From Streptomyces sp. A2-16 (lineage in GTDB: Bacteria > Actinomycetota > Actinomycetes > Streptomycetales > Streptomycetaceae), in NCBI RefSeq assembly GCF_018128905.1, contig NZ_CP063808.1:2108001-2172000 (forward strand): DNA of 64,000 nucleotides. Direction: 5' to 3'. Made by a program: the position numbers and the translations under genes. Below are positions 35,817 through 46,510 of this stretch, piece by piece. Under the pieces are notes generated by a model. That model did no database searches. It was not told where the DNA came from and saw only the letters and a program-made list of their open reading frames with translations. The first letter of the stretch is position 1, and every line of letters starts with the position of its first letter.

Positions 35817-36264
35817 GGCGGGAGTGCGGGTGCGTGGCGCGACGCCGCCGCACCACATGGGCGCCGGCGAGCCCGGCCCCGCCGAGGGCCAGCACCACCC
35901 CGATCGCCCGCTCGAAACCCGCCGGGCCCACGCTGCCTCCGGACCCGCCCTGGACGCCGAGCGTGGGCAGGGGCGTCGCGAGGGGCGTGGTGAGCGTGGT
36001 GGGCGTGGTGAGCGGCAGGACCTCGCTCATGGCCGCGGTGTCCCTTCGGGGCAGCACCTCACAGGCGATGCCGTCGTCGGGACCCTGGTCCTCGTCGAGC
36101 CGATTGGGGTCGGTGCGGTCGAGGTCGAAGCGTTCCTGCGCGTCCTCCTGGTAGACGAAGTCGGCGCAGTCCAGGTCGTCTTGAGCGTGTGCGACGCCGG
36201 TCAGCGGTCCCGTGGCGGCCAGGACGGCCACCGCCGTGCCGGTGAGCGTGGTGCGTATTCCCAT
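35803..36264 (-). CDS. Secreted Excalibur calcium-binding domain protein
   Basis: A 153-residue exported protein. The signal peptide (MGIRTTLTGTAVAVLAATGP, cleavage likely after AHA) is followed by an Excalibur domain: DCADFVYQEDAQ, then DRTDPNRLDEDQGPDDGIAC with the DxDxDG-like calcium loop and paired cysteines. A Thr/Pro linker and a C-terminal membrane helix (AIGVVLALGGAGLAGAHVV) with an Arg-rich tail follow, suggesting cell-surface anchoring without an LPXTG motif. Confidence 0.82.
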   Translation of the reverse strand: MGIRTTLTGTAVAVLAATGPLTGVAHAQDDLDCADFVYQEDAQERFDLDRTDPNRLDEDQGPDDGIACEVLPRRDTAAMSEVLPLTTPTTLTTPLATPLPTLGVQGGSGGSVGPAGFERAIGVVLALGGAGLAGAHVVRRRRATHPHSRLRDR

Positions 36265-36376
36265 GGGTCGTGCCTTTCGGGCGGGGACGGAACAGCCGTC
36301 ACCGCGACCCTAGGGACGCGCCCGGGGCGCGGCCCGTGGTGCTGGGCCGAACGGGCGCGCGTGGTCACGCGCGTGG

Positions 36377-39265
36377 TCAGAGGAGCGCCTCCCAGTCCTC
36401 GTCGAAGTCCGCCGGGTTCAGGAACACCACCTCCGGGGGCTGTTCAGGGGCGCGCAGGGACTGTTCCGTCCAGATGCACTTGCCGGTGGGGGTGTAGCGG
36501 GCGCCCCAACGCGTGGAGAGGGCCGAGATGAGCTGCAGGCCGCGGCCGCCCTCGTCGGTCTCCGTGGCGTGGCGGATACGGGGCATGGTCTGGCTGCTGT
36601 CGTAGACCTCGCAGATCAGCTCGGTGGTGTGCAGGAGGCGCAGCCTGACGGGTCCGCGGGCGTGCCGGACGACGTTGCCCACCAGTTCGCTGACCAGGAG
36701 TTCCGTGGTGGGGGACAGGTCGTCCAAGTCCCAGGTCGCGAGCTGTTCGCGGACGTGGCGGCGGGCCTGGCTCGCCGCCTTCGGGTCCTCGGGCAGCGAC
36801 CAGGCGGCCATCCGGTCGGCCTCCAGCGCGTGCAGACGGGCCACCAGGAACGCCGCGTCGTCGGCCGCCTGCTGGTCCGCCGGCAGCAGACCGGCCGTCA
36901 GCGTGTCGCACAGCCGTTCAAGGTCTACGGCGGTCCCGTCCGCGTGGGCGGCGCCGAGCAGCCGCGCCAGCTCCGCCATGCCCTCGTCGATCTCCCGCTT
37001 CGCCGATTCCACCAGCCCGTCGGTGTACAGCACGAGCAGACTGCCCTCGGGCACCTCCAACTCGGTCGTCTCGAACGGCGGCTTGGCCGCGCCCAGCGGG
37101 GGATCGGCGTCCGGCTCGGGGAAGTGCACGGTTCCGTCGGGCCGCACCAGGGCGGGCGGTGGATGGCCGGCCCGGGCGATGGAGCAGACCCGGGTCGTCG
37201 GGTCGTAGAGCGCGTACAGACAGGTGGCGTACGACGCCTCTCCCATGCCGCCGACGATGTCGTTGAGGTGGCCGAGGATCTCGTCGGGCGGCAGCTCCAG
37301 GTCGGCCAGGGTGTGCACCGCGGTGCGCAGCCGGCCCATGGTGGCCGCCTCGGGCAGGCCGTGCCCCATCACGTCACCGACGACCAGCGCGACCTGTCCG
37401 CCGGAGAGCGGGATGATGTCGTACCAGTCGCCGCCCACGTCCGCGCCCGGTCCGGCCGGCAGATAGCGTGCCGCCGCCGTGCACGCGGGCAGGTCGGGCA
37501 GCGCCTGGGGGAGCAGGCTGCGCTGGAGTTCCCGGGACCGGGTGTGCTCGGCGTCGTAGAGCCGGGCCCGCTCAAGGGACTGGGCGACGAGGGCGGTGAT
37601 CGTGGTGAGCAGGGCGCGTTCCTCGTCGTCGAGCACCCGCGGCCGGTCGAAGGAGACGACGCAGACGCCGAAGGTGTGCCCGGACGCCGTCAGCGGCAGG
37701 AACGCCCAGGACTTCTTGTCACCGCGCGCGGGGAAGTCGGCCAGTTCGGGATAGCGGGTGGCGTACTCGTGGGGCGCCGACATGAACAGCGGCAGCCCGG
37801 AGGCGATGGTGTCCCAGGCGGGGTCGCCGGTCGTCGCGCGGGGGCGGCTGTCGAGGAGGGCCACGAAGTCCCGGGGGTAGCCGACCGCGCCGACGTGGTG
37901 GAGCCGGTCACCCTCGCTGACCTGGACCATCAGCCCCGAGGCGGCGAACGGCGGCAGCACCCGGCGGGCGACCGCGTCCACCACGTCCCGCGAGGTCGTC
38001 GCCTTGGCGAGCTCCATGGTCAGCTCGGCGATCCGCACCGCCCGCTCGGCAGCGGCGCGCTCGGCCGCCTGCCGTTCCTCCGCCAGCCGGCGCTTCTCCG
38101 TGACGTCCTGGAAGTAGAGGGTGCGGCCGTCGGGCCCCGGCACCAGCCGCACGTGCAGGCGCCGCCGGCAGTCCGCGATGTACACGTCGAACCCGGAGGA
38201 CTTCTCCTCCGCAGCGGCCGACAGACAGCTCTCCTTGAGGCCCGGGACCTGCCGGGTGGCGGGCAGGTCCCACAGCAGGCGCCCGAACAGCTCCTCCTCG
38301 GAGAATCCGAGGAAGCGTTCCGCCTCCAGGTTGGCGAAGGTGATCCGCCACTCGTCGTCCACCGCGAGGAAGCCGTCGCTCATGTGCCTGAGGGCCCTGC
38401 TGAGGGCGTCCCGCGCGGTGCGCGACTCGTTGCTCTCCCAGCCGACCCCGATCATCCTCAGGGGCTCGCCCCGCTCGTCGTAGGTCGCCCGGCCGCGGGC
38501 CTGCGTCCAGCCCCAGGTGCCGTCCAGGCGCCGTACGCGGTACTCGGCCTCGTAGACGGAGTGGTCGAGGATCGCCTGCTGCGCCGCCGCGAGGGTGGGG
38601 GCCAGGTCGTCGGGGTGGACGATCCGCATCCAGTTGTCGATCCGGCCGGTGAAGTCGGCGGGCAGCGTGCCGTACAGCTCCAGCGCGGCCTCGTCCCAGA
38701 TCAGGTCGCCGTTGCGGATGTCCCAGTCCCACGAGCCGACCTGGACCTCCTTCAGCGCCTGTCGCAGCCGCTCGCCGCCCAGCTCCCCCTGGTTGGGCCC
38801 CGACGGCGGCGGAGCCTGCGCCATCCGGTCCTCGGTCCAGGCGACGACGTCCCGCAGGAAGTCCCAGTGCTCGGGGGTGGGCTCGCCCTGCTCGCCGGCC
38901 AGGACCGTCAGCGCGCCGATGCTGCGCCGGCCGCTGAACACGGGCAGGGCGGCGAGGCCGGTGCCGGGCCAGGGGTCCTCCTGCGGCACGTCCTGGGACA
39001 GCGGCACCCAGACGCCCCTGCCCTGCTGGAGCGCGCGGGCCGGGGCCAGCGGGCCCTCCTGGTCGACGATCTCCCAGGAACGGGTCAGGGCGGGCGGCAG
39101 ACCGACGGACGACACCAGGCGCAGGGCGGACATCGGTCCGCGCAGGTGCACGGTCCCGCCGAGTGCGCTCAGCTCACCGACCGCATGCCCGAGCGCCAGC
39201 CGGAAGACCTCGCTCTCCGTCGCACCAGGGGTGACCGTGCCGAGAAGAGCGAGCCGCGCGTTCAT
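36377..39265 (-). CDS. Multi-domain SpoIIE-type protein phosphatase with PAS, GAF and kinase-like ATPase domains
   Basis: A 962-residue cytoplasmic signalling protein. Order of domains: an N-terminal GAF-like region (1-170), PAS/PAC (~185-310, [20 protein letters not shown]), a second PAS (~315-420), GAF (~430-590), a SpoIIE/PP2C phosphatase (~600-800; [33 protein letters not shown]), and a C-terminal HATPase_c (~830-935; [29 protein letters not shown]) like anti-sigma kinases RsbW/SpoIIAB. One protein therefore carries both a phosphatase and an anti-sigma-type kinase fold, common in Streptomyces, and probably controls an anti-anti-sigma factor. None is encoded nearby. Confidence 0.9.
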   Translation of the reverse strand: MNARLALLGTVTPGATESEVFRLALGHAVGELSALGGTVHLRGPMSALRLVSSVGLPPALTRSWEIVDQEGPLAPARALQQGRGVWVPLSQDVPQEDPWPGTGLAALPVFSGRRSIGALTVLAGEQGEPTPEHWDFLRDVVAWTEDRMAQAPPPSGPNQGELGGERLRQALKEVQVGSWDWDIRNGDLIWDEAALELYGTLPADFTGRIDNWMRIVHPDDLAPTLAAAQQAILDHSVYEAEYRVRRLDGTWGWTQARGRATYDERGEPLRMIGVGWESNESRTARDALSRALRHMSDGFLAVDDEWRITFANLEAERFLGFSEEELFGRLLWDLPATRQVPGLKESCLSAAAEEKSSGFDVYIADCRRRLHVRLVPGPDGRTLYFQDVTEKRRLAEERQAAERAAAERAVRIAELTMELAKATTSRDVVDAVARRVLPPFAASGLMVQVSEGDRLHHVGAVGYPRDFVALLDSRPRATTGDPAWDTIASGLPLFMSAPHEYATRYPELADFPARGDKKSWAFLPLTASGHTFGVCVVSFDRPRVLDDEERALLTTITALVAQSLERARLYDAEHTRSRELQRSLLPQALPDLPACTAAARYLPAGPGADVGGDWYDIIPLSGGQVALVVGDVMGHGLPEAATMGRLRTAVHTLADLELPPDEILGHLNDIVGGMGEASYATCLYALYDPTTRVCSIARAGHPPPALVRPDGTVHFPEPDADPPLGAAKPPFETTELEVPEGSLLVLYTDGLVESAKREIDEGMAELARLLGAAHADGTAVDLERLCDTLTAGLLPADQQAADDAAFLVARLHALEADRMAAWSLPEDPKAASQARRHVREQLATWDLDDLSPTTELLVSELVGNVVRHARGPVRLRLLHTTELICEVYDSSQTMPRIRHATETDEGGRGLQLISALSTRWGARYTPTGKCIWTEQSLRAPEQPPEVVFLNPADFDEDWEALL

Positions 39266-39434
39266 GGAGGGAACTTATCGTTCCCGTTTCCGTTCGAAAC
39301 CTGCTTCACAGTTTCCGACGGGCTGTTCCTCGTCCCTCCCCTCCCTCAACTGCCCTTACTTCACAGGAAGTTGCCGAAACATCGGCCGTGTACCGTGCCG
39401 TCGGACCGGGCAGTCTCCGATCATGAGGAGCGGC

Positions 39435-40520
39435 ATGGACATCGGTGTCTTCATCCCCATCGGCAACAACGGCTGGCTCATCTCGAAGAGTTCCCCGCAG
39501 TACATGCCGACCTTCGAGCTCAACAAGGCCGTCGTGCAGAAGGCCGAGGAGCACGGGTTCGACTTCGCCCTCTCGATGATCAAACTCAAGGGCTTCGGCG
39601 GCGAGACCGAGTTCTGGGACCACTGTCTGGAGTCGTTCACGCTGATGGCGGGGCTGGCCGCGGTCACCGAGCGGATCAAGCTGTACGCCTCCACACCGAT
39701 CCTCGCCCTCCCGCCGGCGATCGTCGCGCGCATGGCGGTCACGGTCGACTCCATCGCCCCCGGCCGCTTCGGCGTCAACATCGTCACCGGCTGGGCGCCG
39801 GGCGAGTACGCGCAGATGGGTGTCTGGCCCGGCGACGAGCACTTCGGCAACCGGTACGCGCGGGCCGAGGAGTACGTGACGGTGATGAAGGAGCTGTGGA
39901 GCGAGGGCGTCAGCGACTTCAAGGGCGAGTTCTACGAGATGGACGGCTGTGTGCTCTCGCCGCGCCCGGCGGACGGGCACATCGACATCGTGGCCGCCGG
40001 ACAGAGCGGTACGGGGATGCGGTTCGCCGCGGAGCACGCCGACTACAACTTCATCCTGGGCAGCGGGGTGAACACACCGCTGGCCTTCTCGGACAGCGCG
40101 GCCACGCTGGTCCAGGCGGCGCGGGAGACCGGCCGGGACGTCGGGGCCCTGTCCCTGTTCATGGTCATCGCCGACGAGACCGACGAGGCCGCCCGCGCGA
40201 AGTGGCAGGACTACCACGCGGGCGCCGACCACGCGGCGCTGGCCTACATGGCGGGGGAGTCGGCCACGGACACCACCGCCGACGACTCCTCCACGGCCCG
40301 CACCATCGTGCTGCCCGAGGGCGCCGTGAACTTCAACATGGGGACGCTCGTCGGGTCGTACGAGAGTGTCGCGCGCATGCTGGACGAGATCGCCGGGGTC
40401 GAGGGGACCAAGGGGATCATGCTGGTGTTCGACGACTTCCTCGACGGGATCGAGCAGTTCGGGACGCGGATCCAGCCGTTGATGCGGTCGCGGGAGGGGC
40501 GGGTGCCTGCGGCGCGGTGA
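39435..40520 (+). CDS. rutA: RutA-like pyrimidine monooxygenase (LLM flavoprotein), orphan
   Basis: A luciferase-like flavin monooxygenase of 361 residues very close to RutA, which opens the uracil ring with O2 and FMNH2. Matching stretches include [72 protein letters not shown] and [19 protein letters not shown]. The ATG at 39435 follows GAGGAG. No rutB-G gene is nearby, so if it degrades pyrimidines it must rely on genes elsewhere, or it may act on another substrate. Confidence 0.88.
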   Translation: MDIGVFIPIGNNGWLISKSSPQYMPTFELNKAVVQKAEEHGFDFALSMIKLKGFGGETEFWDHCLESFTLMAGLAAVTERIKLYASTPILALPPAIVARMAVTVDSIAPGRFGVNIVTGWAPGEYAQMGVWPGDEHFGNRYARAEEYVTVMKELWSEGVSDFKGEFYEMDGCVLSPRPADGHIDIVAAGQSGTGMRFAAEHADYNFILGSGVNTPLAFSDSAATLVQAARETGRDVGALSLFMVIADETDEAARAKWQDYHAGADHAALAYMAGESATDTTADDSSTARTIVLPEGAVNFNMGTLVGSYESVARMLDEIAGVEGTKGIMLVFDDFLDGIEQFGTRIQPLMRSREGRVPAAR

Positions 40521-40640
40521 GGCGGGGGCGTGTGGCGCGGTGAGGCGGGCCGCCTGTGGGGCGGTGAGGCGGGGGTTTGTGGTGGCGGGGTCGGCTCAGA
40601 GGGCGGGTCCGTGCGCGGCCGGCCCGAAGCCGGTTTCCGG

Positions 40641-40709
40641 GCGTGCCCGGTCGAGGCCCCTGCGGACATGCGGAGGCGTGCCCGGTCGAGGCCCCTGCGG
40701 ACATGCGGA
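40641..40709. repeat. Tandem duplication of a 34-bp sequence
   Basis: Two identical 34-base copies (40641-40674 and 40676-40709), each starting GCGTGCCCGGTCGAGGCCCC, with one base between. They lie in the gap between the converging rutA and argG genes, just before the shared terminator. A related GCGTGTGGCGCGGTGAGGCGG pattern also repeats at about 40527-40575. Confidence 0.8.
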
Positions 40710-40752
40710 AAGGCCGGTTCCGGTGCCGTCGGTGGCGTGGGAACCGGCCTTT
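40709..40752. terminator. Bidirectional terminator between rutA and argG
   Basis: A perfect 13-bp inverted repeat AAAGGCCGGTTCC / GGAACCGGCCTTT with an 18-base loop. The terminal AAA/TTT allows it to end transcription from both strands. It is 16 bases past the argG stop. Confidence 0.85.
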
Positions 40753-40768
40753 CTCGAGCCGTACCGCG

Positions 40769-42258
<1,490 letters not shown>

Positions 42259-42364
42259 AGCCCCGACATGTGGACCCTCACGTGATTCACGTCATCCGCG
42301 CGGGAGGCGTGGGCGCGGATCGAGCGCGCTGCCCGTGAGGCCGGTCGAGAGATGTCCCGTGGCA

Positions 42365-42390
42365 CGCACCGCGACCGATGTCGCGGTGCG
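42365..42390 (-). terminator. Hairpin terminator after the orphan regulator gene
   Basis: A perfect 10-bp stem CGCACCGCGA / TCGCGGTGCG with loop CCGATG, 24 bases past the regulator's stop. It marks the left edge of the lasso-peptide region. Confidence 0.7.
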
Positions 42391-42413
42391 CGACTGTTCA
42401 GGGGACGGAGCTG

Positions 42414-43106
42414 TCAGGCGGGTTGCGGGAGTACGGCGTCCGCATGGTCGCCGAAACCGGCGTCGCGGGCCCGCAGTGCGGCGGCGGCCCGGTCGTGCAC
42501 CTCCAGCTTGGTGAAGATGCGGGAGACGTAATTGCGTACGGTTTTCTCGGCGAGGAACAGTCGCCGGGCGATCTGACGGTTGTTCAGACCGTCCGCGAGC
42601 AGTTTCAGTATCTCGCCCTCCCTGGCGGTCAGCCGGGAGAATTCGGGGGGCTCGGGAAGCCTTTGCATGGTGGCGAAATATTTGCTGAAGCGGGCGGCGA
42701 TCGTGGGGCTGAACGCGGCGCCCCCGCGCGCCACGATGGGCAGGGACTGCAGCAGTTCCTCCGGGCTCGCGATGCGGGCCAGGTACCCGTTCACGCCGAG
42801 GCGCAGGGCGGAGACGATCACGTCGTCGTACTCGTTCTGCGACACCACGACGATCTGCGGCCGGGACTTCTCCTGACGGTATGTGGACACGACCCACGCA
42901 ACGTTCCTGCAAATGGCGCGTCTGGACGACGGTTCGCCGATGATCACGACGTCGGGCCGGAGCGGGTTGCTCTTGAGACATCGAAGGCCGCGGGATTCGT
43001 CCACCGCGGCGCCGATGAGGTGGACGCTGTCGTCCTGTTCGACAATCGCTTCAAGTCCGGCCAGGAAGACGGGATCCTCACTCAGAATGAACAGGTTGAT
43101 CCGCAC
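42414..43106 (-). CDS. Atypical LuxR-family response regulator lacking the phospho-acceptor Asp
   Basis: A 230-residue regulator with a receiver-like fold (INLFILSEDPVFLAGLEAIV) and a C-terminal LuxR helix-turn-helix (LTAREGEILKLLADGLNNRQ, KTVRNYVSRIFTKLEV). The strand that normally ends with the phosphorylated aspartate reads RPDVVIIGEPS, with Gly57-Glu58 instead of Asp, so control by phosphorylation is unlikely. It is divergent from the histidine kinase at 43257 and lies at the left edge of the lasso cluster. The start is the GTG at 43106. Confidence 0.83.
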   Translation of the reverse strand: MRINLFILSEDPVFLAGLEAIVEQDDSVHLIGAAVDESRGLRCLKSNPLRPDVVIIGEPSSRRAICRNVAWVVSTYRQEKSRPQIVVVSQNEYDDVIVSALRLGVNGYLARIASPEELLQSLPIVARGGAAFSPTIAARFSKYFATMQRLPEPPEFSRLTAREGEILKLLADGLNNRQIARRLFLAEKTVRNYVSRIFTKLEVHDRAAAALRARDAGFGDHADAVLPQPA

Positions 43107-43219
43107 GACTTCACACCCCCGTGGTATAAGCGTACTCGCCTGCAAAGACCGTGCCAGCCTAAGCGCACGAAGCGGCCGGTCAACGCCGAGTAAAGGCGTA
43201 TGGTCGCCTTCAGGCCGAG

Positions 43220-43250
43220 TTGGACGTCCGTCCGATCGACCGCATAGGTT
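43220..43250 (+). promoter_or_regulatory. Promoter for leaderless histidine kinase gene
   Basis: TTGGAC (43220-43225) and TAGGTT (43245-43250) are separated by 19 bases, and TAGGTT lies six bases before the ATG at 43257, predicting a leaderless transcript. The region 43107-43256 is shared with the divergent regulator. Confidence 0.4.
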
Positions 43251-43256
43251 CGGCGC

Positions 43257-44393
43257 ATGGGAGATGTCTCGCGCCGACGTCTGATCCTCCTCGACGGGGC
43301 GGCCGCCCTCGGGTTCGCCCTGCTCCCTCAGTTGATGGTGGTACGCCCCGGTACCGGCGGCACGTCCGACGGGACCACCGTCGCACTGCTCTCGCTCGCC
43401 ACCGCGCTGCCGCTCGCCGTACGACGCCTGTGGCCGGTGCCGGTGTTCGCGATCGTCCTCACCGGATCCTGCGCGGCGCTGGCCGCCGGGCTCGGTCCGG
43501 CCGTCTTCCTGGCCGCCGCCTACGCCCTGTACATGGTCGCGACGACACGACGGCAACAGCTCGGGCGGTCGGCCGTGCTCGTCGGCGGGGCGAGCGCGGC
43601 GGGCGCGGCCCTGCTGACGGTGACGGGCGGCAGCAACTACCAGGGCGGCACCCTGGCGGTGCAACTGCTGTTCGGGCTGCTGGTGTTGGGGACGACGTGG
43701 GCTGCGGGGGCGGCTGTGCGGGAGCGACGCGAGAGTCTGCGGCGCACCATCGAGCAGGCGGCCGAACAGGCCAAGGTCGAGGAACGTATACGGATCGCCC
43801 GGGACATCCACGACGTCGTCACGCACAGCGTGGGCCTGATCGCGATCAAGGCCGGTGTGGCCAACCATGTCGTCGCCACCCACCCCGAGGAGGCGCGCGA
43901 GGCCCTCACCGTCATCGAGGACGTCAGCCGCCGGGCGCTGCGTGACATGCGGGCCACCCTGAAGGTGCTGCGCCGCGAGCACGGCGACGAACAGCGGGAC
44001 CTCCAGCCGGTCCGCGGCATGGCGGACCTGCCCTCCCTGGTCCGTACGGCCGAGGCGGCGGGCGTCGCCGTCGACCTGCGCACCGATCACGCGGAGGAAC
44101 CGCCCGACGGCGTCGCGCTGGCCGCCTTCCGCATCGTCCAGGAGGCGCTGACCAACGTCGTCAAACACGCCGCTCCGACCCGCTGTCTCGTCCGCGTCAC
44201 CGCGCGGGCCGGACTGCTGACGATCGACGTCACCGACGAGGGGCCGGGGCCCGGGCACCGGGCGACCGTCCCCGGCGGCGGGATGGGGCTCGTCGGGATG
44301 AAGGAACGGGTCGCCGCGCACGGCGGCACCCTCACCGCGGGGCCCCGACCCGGCGCGACGGGCTTCCACGTCCTCGCGACACTGCCGTATTGA
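43257..44393 (+). CDS. NarL/DesK-type sensor histidine kinase
   Basis: A 378-residue kinase with four to six N-terminal membrane helices and almost no external domain, the 'intramembrane-sensing' layout often found with cell-envelope-antibiotic ABC transporters. The HisKA_3 phospho-acceptor region reads RIARDIHDVVTHSVGLIAIK; the ATPase domain has EALTNVVKHAAPTR and DEGPGPG. It precedes an ABC transporter operon and the lasso genes. Its partner may be the canonical regulator at 53670 rather than the Asp-less one beside it. Confidence 0.87.
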   Translation: MGDVSRRRLILLDGAAALGFALLPQLMVVRPGTGGTSDGTTVALLSLATALPLAVRRLWPVPVFAIVLTGSCAALAAGLGPAVFLAAAYALYMVATTRRQQLGRSAVLVGGASAAGAALLTVTGGSNYQGGTLAVQLLFGLLVLGTTWAAGAAVRERRESLRRTIEQAAEQAKVEERIRIARDIHDVVTHSVGLIAIKAGVANHVVATHPEEAREALTVIEDVSRRALRDMRATLKVLRREHGDEQRDLQPVRGMADLPSLVRTAEAAGVAVDLRTDHAEEPPDGVALAAFRIVQEALTNVVKHAAPTRCLVRVTARAGLLTIDVTDEGPGPGHRATVPGGGMGLVGMKERVAAHGGTLTAGPRPGATGFHVLATLPY

Positions 44394-44532
44394 GGACGGC
44401 CCGGAGCCGCGTACCGAAAGTGTGGCCGAAAAGGAATTCATACCCCGGTATGAGTCCGGGCCGTGAAACCGTCCCTCCCCGTCCCGACCCCGGTCCGATG
44501 TCTCCGACGTCCGGCGCGGCCAGACTCGTCGT

Positions 44533-45483
44533 GTGATTGACGTCCAGAACCTGACGAAACGGTATGGGCAGGCCACCGTCGTGGACGGCCTGACCTTCAC
44601 GGTGCGGCCCGGAGCCGTCACCGGCTTCCTCGGACCGAACGGCGCCGGGAAGTCGACCACGATGCGGATGATGCTGGGCCTGACCCGCCCGGACACCGGA
44701 ACGGCCCGGATCGACGGGCGCGCCTACGTCGACCTGACCTACCCCCTCCGGCACGTCGGCGCCCTGCTGGAGACCTCGGCCCCGCACCGCGGCCTGACCG
44801 CCCGCGACCATCTGCGCTGGCTCGCCCAGAGCAACCGGATCGCCCAGGGCCGGGTCGGCCAGGTGCTGGAGACGGTCGGGCTGGCGGACGCGGCCCGGCG
44901 CAGGATCGGCACCTTCTCCCTGGGAATGGGTCAACGGCTGGGCCTCGCCGCGGCGTTGCTCGGCGACCCGCCCGTCCTGGTGCTCGACGAACCGGTCAAC
45001 GGACTGGACACGGAAGGCATCCGCTGGCTGCGCGACCTGCTGCGCTCGATGGCCGACGAGGGCCGTACCGTCCTCATCTCCAGCCACCTGATGACGGAGA
45101 TGGCCCTGGTCGCCGATCACCTGGTCGTCATCAGCCGCGGCCAACTCCTGGCGGACACCGGCATGTCGGAGTTCCTCGCCCGCCACGGAAGCTCCTACGT
45201 CCGGGTTCGCACCCACGAACCCGACCGGCTCGCAAGGGAGCTGGTGAGCGGAGGTGCCACCGTGACACGCATCCCCGGCGGCGGCCTCGACGTCGTCGGC
45301 ATGCCGGCCGCGGACGTCAGCCGGATCGCCGCGAAGGGCGGCTTCCCGCTCGACGAACTGAGCACCCACGCCGGGTCGTTGGAGGACACCTTCCTCGGGG
45401 TCATCGGCGAGGCGGGCGCGGCCCGCAGCGCAGGCGTCGACACAGGCATCACCGGTGAGGAAGGCAGGGACTCCCGTGTCTGA
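44533..45483 (+). CDS. ABC transporter ATP-binding protein (BcrA-like)
   Basis: A 316-residue ATPase of the drug/bacitracin-exporter type. Walker A GPNGAGKSTT, signature FSLGMGQRLGLAAAL, Walker B PVLVLDEPVNGLDTEG and H-loop ISSHLM are complete; the C-terminal ~100 residues are the usual BcrA-like tail. The GTG at 44533 lies six bases after CAGACT (44521-44526), a probable leaderless promoter. It overlaps the permease gene by eight bases. It likely gives self-protection or exports the lasso peptide. Confidence 0.88.
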   Translation: MIDVQNLTKRYGQATVVDGLTFTVRPGAVTGFLGPNGAGKSTTMRMMLGLTRPDTGTARIDGRAYVDLTYPLRHVGALLETSAPHRGLTARDHLRWLAQSNRIAQGRVGQVLETVGLADAARRRIGTFSLGMGQRLGLAAALLGDPPVLVLDEPVNGLDTEGIRWLRDLLRSMADEGRTVLISSHLMTEMALVADHLVVISRGQLLADTGMSEFLARHGSSYVRVRTHEPDRLARELVSGGATVTRIPGGGLDVVGMPAADVSRIAAKGGFPLDELSTHAGSLEDTFLGVIGEAGAARSAGVDTGITGEEGRDSRV

Positions 45484-46228
45484 GACACTCGCGGCCGTAC
45501 GCGCCGAGACCACCAAGCTGCGCGGCATCCGCGGCACCCAGGTGTCGCTGCTGCTGTTCGCGGTGGTCAGCATCCTCATCGCGGCCCTCGGCGGCTGGTC
45601 AGCGAAGAACGCGCTGGAGTCCGACAACCCGAGCCTGCGCTCCGACTTCACCCCCGAGCAGGCCGGCCTCGACGGCATCCTCTACGGCCAGTTGGCGCTG
45701 ATCGTGTTCGGGGTGCTCGTCGTCACCAGCGAGTACACGTCCGGGATGATGCGCGTCTCCCTGCTCGCGGTGCCCCGGCGCGGACGCCTCTACGCGGCGA
45801 AGATGAGCGTCACCGCCCTGGCGGCCCTCACCGTCTCCGTCCCGGTCACCCTCCTCGGCTACCTCGTCACGCAGGCGGCGCTCGGGTCCCACGGCTCCTC
45901 GCTCGGCGCGAGCGGCGTCCTGCGCGCCCTGGCCGGCTCCGTCGTCTATCTGACCCTGATGTGCCTGTTCGCGGCCGGTATCGCGGCCGTCGCCCGCAGC
46001 GCCGTCGTACCGCTGGCCATCCTTCTGCCGATGGTGCTCGCCGGGACGCACATCCTGTCGCTCATCGGAGCGACCAAGGAGATGTCCCGCTACTTCCCGG
46101 ACCAGGCCGGAAACGAACTGCTCACCGTCGACTCCCCGCACACCGCCTTCGGGTTCACGGTGCTGCTCGCCTGGACCGTCGCCGCCGTCGGATGGGGATG
46201 GGTACGGCAGCGGCGGTGGGACAGCTGA
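45476..46228 (+). CDS. ABC-2 type transporter permease
   Basis: A 250-residue permease with six membrane helices (VSLLLFAVVSILIAALGGW, LALIVFGVLVVTSEYTSGMM, VVYLTLMCLFAAGIAAVA and others). The conserved SEYTSGMMRVSLLAVPRR loop is typical of BcrB/ABC-2 proteins. The GTG at 45476 (VSETLAAV) follows AGGGA; an in-frame GTG at 45455 is less likely. It pairs with the ATPase at 44533, just upstream of the lasso precursor. Confidence 0.85.
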   Translation: MSETLAAVRAETTKLRGIRGTQVSLLLFAVVSILIAALGGWSAKNALESDNPSLRSDFTPEQAGLDGILYGQLALIVFGVLVVTSEYTSGMMRVSLLAVPRRGRLYAAKMSVTALAALTVSVPVTLLGYLVTQAALGSHGSSLGASGVLRALAGSVVYLTLMCLFAAGIAAVARSAVVPLAILLPMVLAGTHILSLIGATKEMSRYFPDQAGNELLTVDSPHTAFGFTVLLAWTVAAVGWGWVRQRRWDS

Positions 46229-46297
46229 CAGGACCGGCATAGGACAACTGCCCCATGCTCTTGGGACATTCAGCCCCGTAGCTTCCCTGACAGATCA

Positions 46298-46318
46298 CGG
46301 GCCGAACAGGTCGGCCCG
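46298..46318 (+). promoter_or_regulatory. Hairpin in the lasso precursor leader region
   Basis: A perfect 8-bp stem CGGGCCGA / TCGGCCCG with loop ACAGG lies 13 bases before the Shine-Dalgarno (GGGAGGA) of mslA. It could end the upstream ABC transcript or stabilise the 5' end of the mslA mRNA. I could not define a promoter in 46229-46343. Confidence 0.5.
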
Positions 46319-46343
46319 AACGATCCGACACGGGAGGACATCC

Positions 46344-46472
46344 ATGTCCGCGATTTACGAGCCCCCCATGCTGCAGGAAGTCGGCGACTTCGACGAGCTC
46401 ACGAAGTGTCTCGGCGTCGGAAGCTGCAACGACTTCGCCGGCTGCGGCTACGCGATCGTCTGCTTCTGGTGA
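46344..46472 (+). CDS. mslA: Lasso peptide precursor (siamycin I / MS-271 type)
   Basis: A 42-residue precursor: leader 1-21, core 22-42. The leader has the RRE-recognition motif YxxP (YEPP, residues 5-8) and the essential Thr at -2 (residue 20, in ELTK). The core starts CLGVGSCNDFAG and ends CGYAIVCFW. This matches my memory of siamycin I/MS-271 (Val at core position 4; siamycin II and aborycin have Ile). As a class I lasso peptide, the N-terminus of Cys1 bonds to the Asp9 side chain, and disulfides join Cys1-Cys13 and Cys7-Cys19. In MS-271 the C-terminal Trp21 is the D-isomer. The ATG follows GGGAGGA. A hairpin separates it from mslC. Siamycins act on Gram-positive envelopes and on HIV fusion. 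Confidence 0.95.
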   Translation: MSAIYEPPMLQEVGDFDELTKCLGVGSCNDFAGCGYAIVCFW

Positions 46473-46480
46473 TCACCTCC

Positions 46481-46510
46481 GGTGCCGGTGCGTTCACGCG
46501 CACCGGCACC
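46481..46510 (+). terminator. Hairpin between mslA and mslC
   Basis: A perfect 12-bp stem GGTGCCGGTGCG / CGCACCGGCACC with loop TTCACG, eight bases after the mslA stop. It is placed to act as a partial terminator and 3' stabiliser, so precursor mRNA exceeds enzyme mRNA, a pattern common in peptide-product operons. Confidence 0.7.

Noticed and set aside
36569..40543. 1324-codon plus-strand open frame across the SpoIIE gene and rutA
   Set aside because: Frame left open by GC-rich codon bias; the product is Gly/Arg/Val-rich without domains, while both overlapped genes have clear families in other frames.
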